Source of the DNA: Ignelater luminosus | Lineage: Eukaryota > Arthropoda > Insecta > Coleoptera > Elateridae | Direction: 5' to 3' | NCBI GenBank assembly: GCA_011009095.1 | Contig: VTPC01000476.1 | Coordinates: 1-64,000 of the forward strand | DNA: 64,000 nucleotides | Shown here: piece by piece, positions 26,506 to 38,443 of the stretch | Layout of the letters: the number at the start of each line of letters is the position of its first letter | How positions within the stretch are numbered: position 1 is the stretch's first letter | Made by a program: the position numbers and the translations under genes | Notes under the pieces: model-generated | Told to the model about the DNA's origin: nothing | The model's input: only the letters and a program-made list of their open reading frames with translations | Database searches by the model: none

Positions 26506-27359
26506 TACAAGAAGATTGAGTTGCCTGAAAATAATCATGGCAACAGCTGATTACTCTTTTTAAATTGTTTGACAATGATATGTGATATTAAACACGTTTA
26601 AATAAAGTTGACTGTTGAATTATACATATGTTTTATTGTGTTATTCTCTTTTTCTATGTTAATGACAGCAGATGATGTGAACAATGTTTTAAGATCAAAG
26701 CCAGTTGATGTGAGAAAAAGTACCAACACCAAACAAAAAATGATCGTAAATTGGTTTCAGTAGCACTGTGTTCCATGTTAAATTTGACAAGTTTATAAGT
26801 TTGAGGTTATTTAAATATTTAAAAAAGAGTAATTATTAATGCCTTGTATTCTTTATTCTTTGCAAAGTCTGTATGAGCAAGTATATATTTTCTATTTCCT
26901 CACAATTATTTTTTATAAATTGCTGTAAAACAGATTTCATAGTGGTTGCACAACTGTTTCTGAATAAATTGGGTTAACCCAAATAACTTGTCATGTAATT
27001 TCTATGATCAGATCAGAAATATGAGTTAAGTTTCCAAAAATGCATTATCTATTACTTTTTTCTAAAATTTAAGTTTTTGTAACCTCAAACTTATAAACTA
27101 ACGTTTAAACTTGTCAAATCTAACCTAGAACAATAGCGCCTCTAACGAAGAGAAAGTTGTTATTGAGCTCAATTTATGATTGTCTTTTGTTTGGTTTTGG
27201 TACTTTATCTCGCATCAACTGGCTTTGTTTCAGGTAAATCATTCCAAATAGTTTCCAGCATGCTTATTGTGTTACATTTATATTTAGATCGTCAGTAAAA
27301 TCAAAATATAAATAAATATTCAATAGAATCCAGTACTTTAACCCCTGGTACATTGAAAA
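26506..27359. other. Intergenic DNA, nothing recognised
   Basis: AT-rich, no open frame of note and no obvious terminal repeats. TTTGCAAAGTCTGTATGAGC and TCCAAAAATG patches did not resolve into any family. Confidence 0.35.
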
Positions 27360-27717
27360 CAGTGTTGCCAACAATGGCGGTTTTCCGCCAAATTGGCGTT
27401 TTGTGGGATGCTCATGGCGCGCAAAAGTTCTTGTTGGTGCTTGGCGCATTTTTTGGCGCTTAGAGATTGTTTAAGTTTAAATCTATTTTGACTTTAAAAT
27501 ATAATAACTATTATTACTTTTATTGAATCTCAGCAATACAAGTTCTACAGGGAATCTTAATATATGTGCAATTTGAACCGGTATTCGACGGTGGTGCCCT
27601 CTAGTAAACGAACTCAAAATATACGTGATGTTTAAATGAAAATTTTACTGAGATTTAAATTGGCGCTTTGACGGAACGGAACTGGCGCTTCTATAAGATA
27701 AAATATTGGCAACACTG
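27360..27717. mobile_element. hAT-type MITE with perfect 8-bp target duplication
   Basis: Inverted termini CAGTGTTGCCAAC at 27360 and TTGGCAACACTG ending at 27717 enclose 358 bp. ATTGAAAA occurs immediately on both sides (27352..27359 and 27718..27725), a perfect 8-bp duplication as hAT transposases make. The subterminal zones contain repeated TTGGCG/TGGCGC motifs (for example 27391, 27443, 27459, 27660, 27681), a different set from the other hAT elements here. It has no coding capacity. Confidence 0.88.
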
Positions 27718-27725
27718 ATTGAAAA

Positions 27726-28026
27726 CAATGCAGGATGTCCCAACGATCTGTGCTTGGAGTATAGTGTCGTTATTTCTAGGAATATCGAAAATAGTTACTG
27801 GGAAAATTGGCACAGAATGGATTGTCTGTACTTCCTACAATTATTCTTGACTACACAGTATTTCATAAAAACATTGACACATAATGCCTAAGTTTTCTTA
27901 AATGGAACAGCATATATTTCATTATTTTCTGATTATAAATAAACAGTTTTGGCGTCGCTCAAGCTATATCAAAATGAGTTGGCATATTTTTATTAATTTT
28001 CTAATGGTTTACATATCTGTCAATTT
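27726..28026. other. Short AT-rich spacer
   Basis: Nothing recognised; a 61-codon frame that begins within the MITE runs into it and is fortuitous. Confidence 0.4.
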
Positions 28027-28830
28027 ATCGGGCAGCCCGGCCTAGAGCGCCACGCGAATTGGTCGACCCGGTCTCAGTCTGTGCGGTAATGCACTGAAGT
28101 AGAGAAGTAAACAGCATTCCTCCAAGGCAATTCACCATCCCGTTAGGGGCCAAGTGGTAATTGCCAACTCTGCCTGCCGTTAATCTGCGTTAAGGGCCGG
28201 CAGTGTTCCAGTCCATTTCTCAGCCTCATCCAAATGGCCTGCACGGGGGGGGGGCAGGTCCCATCATTACTCAAGGACTCCATGGCTGATACTCGTACCT
28301 GAGACTCCGCGGGATCACCAACTCCAGCTACTGAAATTCTACTTCCGTCCGTTACCGCATGGGTGCATCCCTTCCCCTCTCTCATCCTAATCCTCCCACG
28401 GCGAGAACTGCAGGGGGTTGTTGTTTTGAAAAGATCTGTTTGAACCAACAACAATTCAGATTCCAACTATCATACCCATCCCTCTTCTGCTACGAACCCA
28501 GTTTATTCCACCGAGTGCTGCTCTTCACTATCACCAATTCTATATCCGCATCATCAATAATTCGGCGCTACCTAGGGGCCGGTCTTCGGCACCAGGGTCT
28601 CCAACTCAACTCACCTACCACAGACGTCATAATGCCAACACTGAAAGATCCAACCAGCCATTCAAGAGCCTTCTCCAAGCACCTCCTGTCGTGTCGTCCC
28701 ACAAATTCAAAAATCCAAGGAAGTCTATCTCAACTCAACTCCAACAACGGATGAGCAAGAGCATTCAGCCTTCCAATTAATTCCACATTTTTATCCAGGC
28801 TTGAGAGAAGCCAAGGGCTTCTAAAGCTTT
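28027..28830 (-). repeat. GC-rich island, probably a non-LTR retrotransposon fragment
   Basis: About 800 bp are sharply richer in G and C than the flanks, starting at ATTTATCGGGCAGCCCGG and ending near 28830. Read on the minus strand it includes TAACGGGATGGTGAATTGCC and TGGTGATCCCGCGGAGTCTC, phrases that remind me of the 5' regions of insect LINE elements. A 131-codon plus-strand frame (28359..28754) and a 107-codon minus-strand frame (28143..28466) overlap and show no family motif. A nine-G run lies at about 28243..28252. The element type is uncertain. Confidence 0.35.
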
Positions 28831-31800
28831 TATAAATACTATCCATTCATTTTACATTTGCAGTGTCAAAAGTCATTTTTAATAATGAATTTATGACTAT
28901 CATTAATCCAACTTTTATTCTGAATGTACATGAAGTTATGCACCATATTTGTTGCTGGACTTGCACCTGGTCAGTATTTTATCGGCATGACCAATAATTG
29001 ACGACGAGGCTAGTTGCGGGTTGAGGTTATGAAAAAGTCGGCAAATTGCAAAGCGCCATCTAGTAATCAGTCATCATTGCTTTTTTGAAATCTCTGGACA
29101 AGTTTTGAAGTACTTGAAGCAACGATAGTCTGTTTTGGAGTGCAAGTTCGAAGAGTTCGAGAGGGTCAAAAAACTTAATTATAAATAAGTTAGGATTCAT
29201 ATAAAATGTATTTTTCGTCAACCTTATCAGAAGTAGGCTTTTTTGCCTCATTTTGTGGCCAAAAGTTGATCATATCTGAGCAGGAGATAAAGTTAAGTTG
29301 TCTTCCTGAAAGAGGCAAAGTAATTCTTCCTCCCTCTTGTTCAGTTTTTATGTAGTTGTTTTCTTAGATACGTTTTGGATACCAAAGCTATCTTACAATT
29401 ACTTGCAAAAGTAAATTCTTAATATAGAATGAATAACCTTTATTTAGATTTTTGATAAATTTTTTAAGGTCAACGAAAAGATCATATGTGATACTCTGGA
29501 AGAAAGTGTCTTTTTTTCTTGTGTGCTTTATTTCCTTCGCCTTTGGCTTGTGAAATAAATGGGAAAAAAGTATCACTTTCTTCTCCTGTAATACTAATAA
29601 CTATTATTAGTAAATGCAACACATTATTATTATAGACTATTTGTATAAAGTAGAAGTAGAAGAAAGAAGTCGAGAAAAAAGCCCATATTCAATAATGACA
29701 CTTGAATTTACAAATTAGAAATTGTTTAACTGTCAATTCAGAATGACAGTGTCAGTACAAAGAATTAGAAATCAAAATGCAAAATTATTAATAAAGAATC
29801 TTCAAGGCTAACAAAATGTAAGTGTGACAGTACATAAGTTAAGTGAATAATAATAAGGATAATAACTAAGTTAGATTTTATATACTTGAATCATAACCAT
29901 CTTTAATGTTGCAAGCCAGAATGGTTGACTTGATAACGCTGCCGATTTCGCCTGTTTCAGTCCACTGCACTTATAGTTCATCTCAGATGCTGTAACTGAC
30001 ATCACAAGACACACTGAATTAGTGGAAAACTAACTTCAACTCAAAAGTTCAAAAAACATTTTAAAATGTGACAAAAATTAATATCTGCTACTAGAACAGA
30101 ATAATGTTTCCTAATACAATATACTAATATTCTAGTTGGTAACCTTTTAAAGCCGAGATTTACTATATGGTACATTTTTTTTTTTTTTTTAAGAAGTCGG
30201 CCCACTCCATGTGTTACCAGATTCTAACCTTCTGGTTTGGTCTGTTATATAAGGTTATGTTTGAATAAATTATTTGGCAGATAATAAATTGCTAAATAGA
30301 CAAATAATATTGACAGACAAAATTCAGTTTACATGTGAAAAATTTCATTTCCCCTTTTTATTGATTGAAACCAACAGTAAGTATTAACAAATATTACTAA
30401 AATTCACTATCTCACATTTATACTGCCATTGCCGTGTTATATATTTAATCTGTTTTTTTTTCTAACTAACAAGAAGATATTTATAATTAAAAAAAGGAAA
30501 TGATATCTTACAACACATAAAATCTTTAAAGTTAAATATATTTGTCAATAGTATTATGTCATTTTATAAGAATACGATCATCTGCTTTAATACTGCACAT
30601 GAACTCGCAGCTAACTATTAAAATCTTTATTTTGCTATTTTTATCAGTAAACTAAATGTATAGCTGAATTCAATGTTTTTTGCTTTTATTTCTTGCATTT
30701 CAGTAAATAACAAACATAATTATCTTGACAAGATATTGCACATAACTATTAAATTATAAATCTCTGCAGTATGCATAACTCAAGTTGCAGATATGATCAC
30801 ATCACAATAATTGCATTTCAATCATATGGCAGCCATATCATGTCAGTATCCAGACAGCCTTAATGTGGTTTTGCTTATGGCAGTATAGGTATGTAAATAA
30901 AGTTAATAAAGACTGGCACTATAATTGTAATTCATATTTATAATATAATACAATTTACTATAATTACATACATATGTATAAAAATTAATACTTTCACCCG
31001 CACTATTTAGAAATATGAATAAAAATAGAAATAATAATACGTAAATATGTGTAAGGATATAATATAAAAAAAACCAAAGAACATACTAAATTAAAATTGT
31101 CATATAACATAAATTTAAGATATCACTTGGAAATTTTCAACACAAACATAGGAGCACATGGAAGGGCCTGTTAGTGGAAATCAAATGTGCGCATATCTAT
31201 ATGACTGCTGCCATGCGGGTAGCACGCACTTCCGTGCTTTGCATTGGCAACAATTTTTCTACTTCAATTATGTACATATGTGCATTTAATTTCCACTAAT
31301 GTTAAGTATTATTTCTTCCTATATGCTTTTAGGGTGTCGAGAGTTTTCAAGTGATGTTTCATAAACCCCAACATAGTCCGCTAAATAATGGTATATAATA
31401 TTCATATAAAAACTAAACCTTGAGCAGTAAACTGTAAAACAACTCTTAATTGTAATGAATAGAGGTAACTATTTTAATAGTTCAAGATCTGTATGTTATA
31501 CAGTTTACTTTGTGCGTTGTATATTTGATAATGTTTTAATTCTTAATTTAATTCATATGTCTACCCTGCTGCTCTTACAGATGAGATCACATAAAATCAA
31601 ATAATATATGACTGTAATAAGAGAATAGTACAAATGGGGATACGTATCAATATAAAAGAGGTAGTTAAAGATTTATACCTACAAAGAATTCTGGTTAAAT
31701 GTGGTAACGTTCTGTGTATGATGAAAAGAATATTTCATAATTATTTATTAATAATATACTGTAACATTTAACTTCTACCTAATTTTTATTTAAGTACATT

Positions 31801-31935
31801 ATATATACCTAATGATCGCATTTTGATAAATTATTAGTACGTATCACATATAACCATCTTTAAGGGTTTGTTTATAATTATTCTAATATTTTGATATTTT
31901 ACTATAGTAAAAATATAATTTCATTAAGTATTACA
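28831..31935. other. Intergenic DNA between the GC-rich island and TMEM68
   Basis: No gene was found. It contains the repeat shared with 1180..1265 (at 29468..29600), a homopolymeric T tract at about 30173..30190, and the 3' side of TMEM68, where TTTATT at 31744..31749 is a possible poly(A) signal for that minus-strand gene. Confidence 0.4.
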
Positions 31936-34900
31936 TTATTCATGATGAATTTCTGGATCTTTTGCTTTGTGTCGTTCCTTAAAGTATGGAATTCTGTCTA
32001 ATAAAGCGTGCAAAATATTGCCTGGTAGCCGCTGATGTTTTGCTATCAATTCATTTAGAGCTAAGGCTACCTGAAATTGAGAATTAATGATAATCTCATA
32101 GTATCTTCAGACGTGCTATTTATTTACCTTTCCTTGGAGCTGTTCAGGAGTTAAGCAAGGATCATACATTATAGGCTTTCCAACATGAGTAATCATTTTA
32201 ACTGGGAATCCACCATAAATAGGTATGAATGGAAATCTTGTCATTGAATACAATTTTAAAAACATTCTACGTCCTAAACTTATTGTTCGAAATGCTTCTC
32301 TTAGATTTTCTGTAAACACGGGTATAATAAGCTGAAAATGAAAGCGAGTAAACAATAAGTTAAATGCAAAATTAATAACAAAACTTACCACTTTAGCATC
32401 TAATGCAACTTTTGCAAATCCAAGCCTTTTTTTCCACATCAAATTATATTGTTGACTAAACTGAGATTCATACACACCACCAGGAGCTATAGCTAAAATA
32501 TTTCCCTCTTTTAAGATATTTGAACATGTTTGAACTGTTCCAGGGATGATTTTTAAACATTCAGATATTATAGAAAATCCTGAAAAAGGTATAGGTTTGT
32601 TATTAATTGGTTTTGTAACATTCTTATATGTATAGCCATGTCCAAAATGAGGAGGGGTACGTAGTAACAAAACATGACAAGAAAATCGAGTTAGCTTACC
32701 AGGTATTTTGAATAAGAAGTAATCTGCAATAAGATGAGTTAATCTATTTTTATACAATAATACTTTTGCCATAAAATAATACATGTCTATTGGAATAGCT
32801 CCATGGTAGTAAATCAACAAGGCTGGATCTTCATCAGGGATATTTTCTATTCCTTGCACTTCATAACCTGAAATTAATAACAATAAATTAGTAAAACATC
32901 TCAAATCTTGCTTTTGTAAAATAATATTAAGTTTACAAATCAAGGCTACGATCAAATGAATCAAAAGTTATGTGGAAAAAATATGTAAATATCTTTTGCA
33001 TTGTAATTTAAATTTTATAAAAACCACATATCAACAAATCCATTTAGCACATCAATATACAGAGTATCTCCAAAAGGTTGGGACATAGCTTAACTGCAGA
33101 CTCCTCGGATAAAAATAAGAAGATTTAACCCAACTTACTTATATCCAAAATCGTCTCATTAAGTTGGTACAAGGCGTCAAAGGTTTTTGAAAAAAAGTTA
33201 ATGTTGCATATAAAAATAGTAGGCTTTGATCGATTTTGATAAGTTTTGGTATGACATGTTTTGTGACTATAAGTCACGTTTCAAGATGGTTTTGGCCTTT
33301 ATCAGTAAATTGTAAGTGTATTAAACAAAAACGTCGCAGTACAAATTTGGTGATAACTTTTTAGTGCCTAGGCCGAGAAATTTCAATTGTTTTTTCCAAA
33401 AAGATATTTTCTTTAGAAACATTTTTTTGTATCTTTGTAATTTTTGATAACGCTTAAGGTTAAGTTCTCAGCCTAGGCACTATAAAGTTATCACCAAATT
33501 TGTACTGCGACATTTTTGTTTAATACACTTACAATTTACTGATGAAGACCAAAACCATCTTGAAATGTGACTTATAGTTACAAAACATGTCATACCAAAA
33601 ATTATAAGAATCGATCAAAGCCTACTATTTTTATACGCAAAATTAATTTTTTTTCAAAAAACTTTGATGCCTTGCACCAACTTAACAAGACGATTTTGAA
33701 TTTGGGTTAGATCTTCTTATTTTTATCCCAGGAGTCTGCAGTTAAGCTATGTCCCAACCTTTTGGAGACACCCTGTATTTAATTTACCATGCCAGATCCA
33801 ACCGTGTGCGTCCCAAATGGCAGCAGCTGTTTTTCGAGCAGCATCCCATCTGCCTTCCGTTCCATAGGTTCTTCTTAAAGTATGCCAATGTAGTTTGTAT
33901 ATATAAAATACTATCGCAGTAAAATATAATAAAATAACAATCATCAATGGAAGAAGAAATGTGATTAGAAGTGGTGCCAACAACCATGACAGCCATAGTG
34001 TGAAGTCAATGTCAATGTAGTCAACTAAAATAACAAAAATCGTTACTATATCAGTATTTTTCATATACATTTCTTTTGAAGTTCTCCCTTCATAATATCA
34101 ATTATTTAAATATATTAACCCTTTCATTGCTCATGTTTTCAAATTGTGCACATAAAAGTTTGAATATATAGTCAAGACTAATGCTAAAACATAACCATTA
34201 ACGAAGAAGTTTGCACATCCAAACATTATACTGGCACATGGTGTTTTTGATGAGCAGAAGGGGAAAAATAGCTCCACCAATAGCAGGCTGTTTCACTAAT
34301 AAAAGCGTGGTTAACTGACTATTTTATTATGTGTGTAATTATACCCTAAATGTGCAACAACAACAAAGGTGATTCAGTAATTAGAAACTACAGTTTGTTA
34401 AATAGGGTTTTTAGTCAAAGCTTTTTCACATTTTTGGAAGTATTTTGTATCAATAGCACTGTAAAAATTTGAAATTTATAAAATTAATGCAACAAAAGAT
34501 ATTTAAAAAAAGAATGCGCAATTATTTCGGGAAGTCGAATATACCAATGTGACATCATCGAGCCCTATGCCCATGTGCCTTCAAGTATAGCAATGCAGAA
34601 TACATCCTATACAATAACAATTCCGGCAATTTACTCAAAACTTGCAGTTTAATAATAATTGCGGACTGTTTTACTAGATTTACTTTATGTAATGCATAAT
34701 AATTAATAAATTTTATACTACTGTACAGAGCTGTCAAATTACTCAGTTAAAAGTAATTCAATTATCAATTACCAATTAATTAAGAAAATAATTGGAATTT
34801 CAATTACCAATTACTCTTAAAAAGTAATTGAATCTGAATCAAAAATTTAAATCGAATTACTTTTGTATGTAATCTAATTACTTTTTAGTAATCAACAATT

Positions 34901-37900
34901 GCAAAATTAATTTAATTCTCGTAAAATACTTGAATAAAAGTAATTTAATTACATTTTCAATTGTAATTAAACTAAAAAAGCATTTGAAATACCAGAGAAT
35001 TGGATTACTCGCAAAATAATTCAAATACTTTAAAAGTAATTAAATTAAATGTTAAGTAATTGAAATACTTCAATAGTAATTGAATTAAAATAATTCAAAC
35101 ACTTAAAAACAATTCTATTACTTTTTCAAATACTTTAATTGCATTACTTGACAGCTCTGATTTCAATAATTTCGCCAAAGAACAGAATTGGATTACTTGC
35201 AAAATAATTCAAATACTTTAAAAGTAATTGAATTAAATTAAGTAAGTGAAATACTTCAATGGTAATTAAATTAAATGTAAAGTAAGTAAATACTTTAAAA
35301 GTGAAAAACCATTTACCAATTACAATTACTTTGGGAAAATCATTCAAGTTCCAATTACCAATTATTCAATTTCAAAAGTAATCAAATTAAAGTAATTCAA
35401 GCACTTGAAAGTAATTAAACTACTTTTTAAAATACTTTAATTGAATTACTTGACAGCTCTGCTACTGTACCATACTTTAGACATTACAATGCGAACTTAT
35501 AGTTATCCTCGATAAAATGCATAAAAATAAAATCAGGAAAATATCATGATAGTCACACTAAAATTGTTACATGAAAGTTTAATATTTGTACTGTTAGAAT
35601 ATACTACAACTGATTTGTTAGGCATTTTTTAGCATTCTTTGTAATGAACGATTGTATAATACGAAACAAAGAATTTATTATTTCTTTCAGATTTCAGAAT
35701 TAAATTTATTTAAAGAATGTAAAAGGTAGTTAGGGATCAAAACTCAATATCTACTACTAGAGTAAACAATAACAAAGCAATAAAATATAAAGTCATTTGT
35801 AAGTTATAAAGAAATACTTGTCAGGTTAGCTCGTACGGAAATTTAAAGGTTACTAAGATACAACTAAGATAATTATATAAAAAAGATGTGATGATATGTA
35901 ATCATAAAGTATAATCAGCAACAACACTCCAAATTGTAATATTTTCATGTTTTAAAACTATGTTCAATCTATTGCATACAGCCACAATATGCAACAGCAG
36001 TCGCCCGATAATGCAAGCTGACTATCATAGGGCTTTGTGATGTCATTCTGAACTCTACGTTAATCCAAATTGCAGCAATTTTTTGATTTATTTAGACCTG
36101 AACTAGTTTTCCAAAAAATCTAATATTTCAAATTTTGACTATTCCAGATTCTGGAATTAAAAAAAAACTAAACAACCATATTATTTTTATTTATTTGTAA
36201 GATATTATCTTTAAAACATTAAAATGAAAACCTATACATGATATTTAATTTTTTATCACTGATATAGTGACGTACATTGCATAATGATGGCATACATATA
36301 AAAATCAATTTAAATTCCTGTATCATGACGATGTTGTCACAAGCAAATACTATGTTACGTACTAAAGAGTATGTGTAAGTAATTTTTAGTGTAATCATGT
36401 AATGCTTCCCTTTTTAGTAATTACTGTTATCATTGGAGCTCATTATAAAAATACATTAAATAAACAACACTAAAACGTAAGTTATTGAAAAATAATTAGG
36501 TAAATTAGACCTTAAAATGAACATCATACATTTGTTACAATGACATAGTAAAACATAATTATTATTTTATTGCTATAAAATAGTGAACAAGAAAGAGCTG
36601 TAATTATTAATGGGATTTACTGTACATACGTAACAGGACAAGTGTAATCAACATTAATTTTTATGTACATATGCTTCAATAAAACTTGTATGCAATCATA
36701 ATTTGATTTAGTCTATATTTAAAAATACTTCATACACATTTATAGAAATAAATAAGTGAAGAACACTTTCCATTTATATATCAATACACTACAATAACCA
36801 TTTCATTTGGCAGTTTTGTAAAGTGGTCTTATAAATTTATAATAAAACCTTATCATTATAAACAATGTGGTTTTTATATCCATACTTTCTGAGAAACACA
36901 AAAGTGTATAGGGGGAAACAAACATTTAATTAATAAAACAAAAGAGTGTGTGGAGAAACAAAAACATTTTTATACAGTTTGGATTTGGTAGACTTTAAGT
37001 GGGTGTAAAACGGAAATGGAAAATAAGAATTGATATTGACATGATAATATGACTGACTCGAAACAGTTTATTAAATTAATTAATTTGTGAAAAGCACTTT
37101 GCCATTTGCATTACAGCTAAAAACAATGTGATTTCTTGTGTTAGATAAGAGTTATGTATATTCCGTTTTCGTTCCCCTTTAAAGCTAGTGAAAACAGAGA
37201 AAATTGACTAACTTTTCCAGAATTCTTTTTGCCAAACTTATTTTACAGCTAGATCTAAAAACTCGATTTAAGGTGACACAGAAAATCACATCAATTAACT
37301 TACTGGAGTATGTATTTATTATTAATGATAATGACCTTTCTTTAATTATATATTAATTGTTGTTAACGGGTTTATAGGTCTATTTTATAAAAACGAAATT
37401 TAGGGTTTCGTATTATATTCTGTATTTAGTATCATTTTCATTGATTTTTCGTTATACATTCCAAGTTAGCATCAAATACAAGGTCCATAAATACTAAATG
37501 CCAGGATGACATATAATCTTTCACATCACACCATTATGCTTACAGACCTTGCTTGCATCAGACATTACCTACAACCTCATCTCGGAAGACTTTCTTTATA
37601 GGTGATGTGGAAGATGTTGGGGAGAGGGGGGAAATCAAAGATGAGATGTGTGATTTTTAGTGAGATGATGAAACAAATTGGTACCTACTTTATTTATTTA
37701 TATTATTTATGAAAGTGAAATGTAGAGACTAAGAAAGGACACTGCTATTCATTTGCATTATTGAAAAGCATTTAACACTGAAGCTATTCAAGTGTATCAA
37801 AATCAGATAGATTTGAGAATTTTAGTTTTAGGTTTGTCTACATAATAAATAGTATAAAATACCAGCAGGGATGGGCAAAGGGGCCACTCAGGAGTTGAAG

Positions 37901-38443
37901 AGTTGACGTGGCTCCTATGAAGGCAAATTTATCAACAGAAACTAACTTTAGAGCAAATATTTGATCAAGATAGTTTAATTCTGACAGTAAATATGTACAA
38001 ACGTGTTTTGTCATATGAGCCAATTCTACCAATTTGGTCCTGGGACCCCTTTTGAAACTCCAGAAGCAATAGCGGAATAAATTGGAAAACACATAATTAT
38101 TATTAAATATGCGCTCATTTAGTGAATTATGATGAATATGTTACTCCAGATCGTAAATTTAATTAAAATGCATAATGTACACGTCTTCAGTTTAAATCAA
38201 AATTATAAATTTTATAGATTCCAATTTTCCCGCCCTAAGCGTTTTCTTCAAAATTTTTAAAAGTCAATTATGTTGGTATTGCACATTAAAAACAAATGCA
38301 GATCAATCTGACAGGTGTTTTAGCATACAAACAAATCTTTCAAGAACTAAACCAAATACTATTATAATCAAGACTTTATTTTCAAATATCTTACCTAGAA
38401 ATTCCTGTACCGCATTTTTTACTTGTTCTAAATGGTGCCACAT
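31936..38443 (-). CDS. TMEM68: TMEM68/DIESL-like membrane acyltransferase, 6 exons, 327 aa
   Basis: ER membrane acyltransferase of the PlsC/LPLAT superfamily; the mammalian protein makes triacylglycerol. Exons in transcript order: 38443-38395, 34024-33788, 32867-32700, 32579-32389, 32331-32128, 32070-31936. All borders are GT-AG, phases agree, and the total is 984 nt, close to human length (324 aa). Start MWHHLEQVKNAVQEFL; a long hydrophobic segment at residues about 26-58 (LWLSWLLAPLL...); WDAARKTAAAIWDAHGWIWHG; catalytic box YYHGAIPID with His117 and Asp123; the LAIAPGGVYE block; FPFIPIYGGFPVK; and HQRLPGNILHALLDR near the C terminus, all diagnostic. Intron 1 (4.4 kb) holds a hAT MITE, intron 2 a foldback element ending about 10 nt from the exon 2 donor. 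Introns 3 (120 nt) and 4 (57 nt) are stop-free multiples of three. Confidence 0.95.
33060..33775. repeat. Long-arm foldback element in TMEM68 intron 2
   Basis: Two arms of roughly 330 bp are inverted copies around a centre near 33415: CAGAGTATCTCCAAAAGGTT at 33060 matches the complement of AACCTTTTGGAGACACCCTG ending at 33775. TA flanks both ends (33058..33059 and 33776..33777), as for Tc1/mariner-type insertions. No coding capacity. In the pre-mRNA of TMEM68 it would fold into a long double-stranded hairpin. Confidence 0.85.
34726..35461. mobile_element. hAT-type MITE in TMEM68 intron 1
   Basis: Ends CAGAGCTGTCAAATTAC (34726) and the complement of CAGAGCTGTCAAGTAATTC (ending 35461) with a perfect 8-bp duplication CTACTGTA at 34718..34725 and 35462..35469. 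The interior is made almost entirely of AAGTAATTGAATTA-type repeats. A second copy of the right terminus (TTGACAGCTCTG) sits inside at 35148..35159, and the block near 34997 recurs near 35185, so the element has grown by internal duplication. It shares its terminus with 21403..22675 but not the ATTTAAATC subterminal repeats. No protein. Confidence 0.9.
35470..38394. other. TMEM68 intron 1, remaining sequence
   Basis: No gene other than the intron itself. CAGGGATGGGCAAAG at 37866..37880 is a good match to one common hAT terminus, and the overlapping 84-codon minus-strand frame (37838..38092) is probably part of that repeat; no partner terminus was found. Confidence 0.4.

Noticed and set aside
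28143..28754. 131-codon and 107-codon frames as host genes
   Set aside because: They overlap on opposite strands in a GC-rich repeat-like block and show no motif; GC-rich sequence yields long chance frames.
32116..32964. 282-codon minus-strand frame as an intronless acyltransferase
   Set aside because: It reads through two in-frame introns and into the intron before exon 3; the spliced model restores family alignment.
37866..37880. hAT element from CAGGGATGGGCAAAG
   Set aside because: Only one terminus is visible and no 8-bp duplication or partner could be found, so no element is called.
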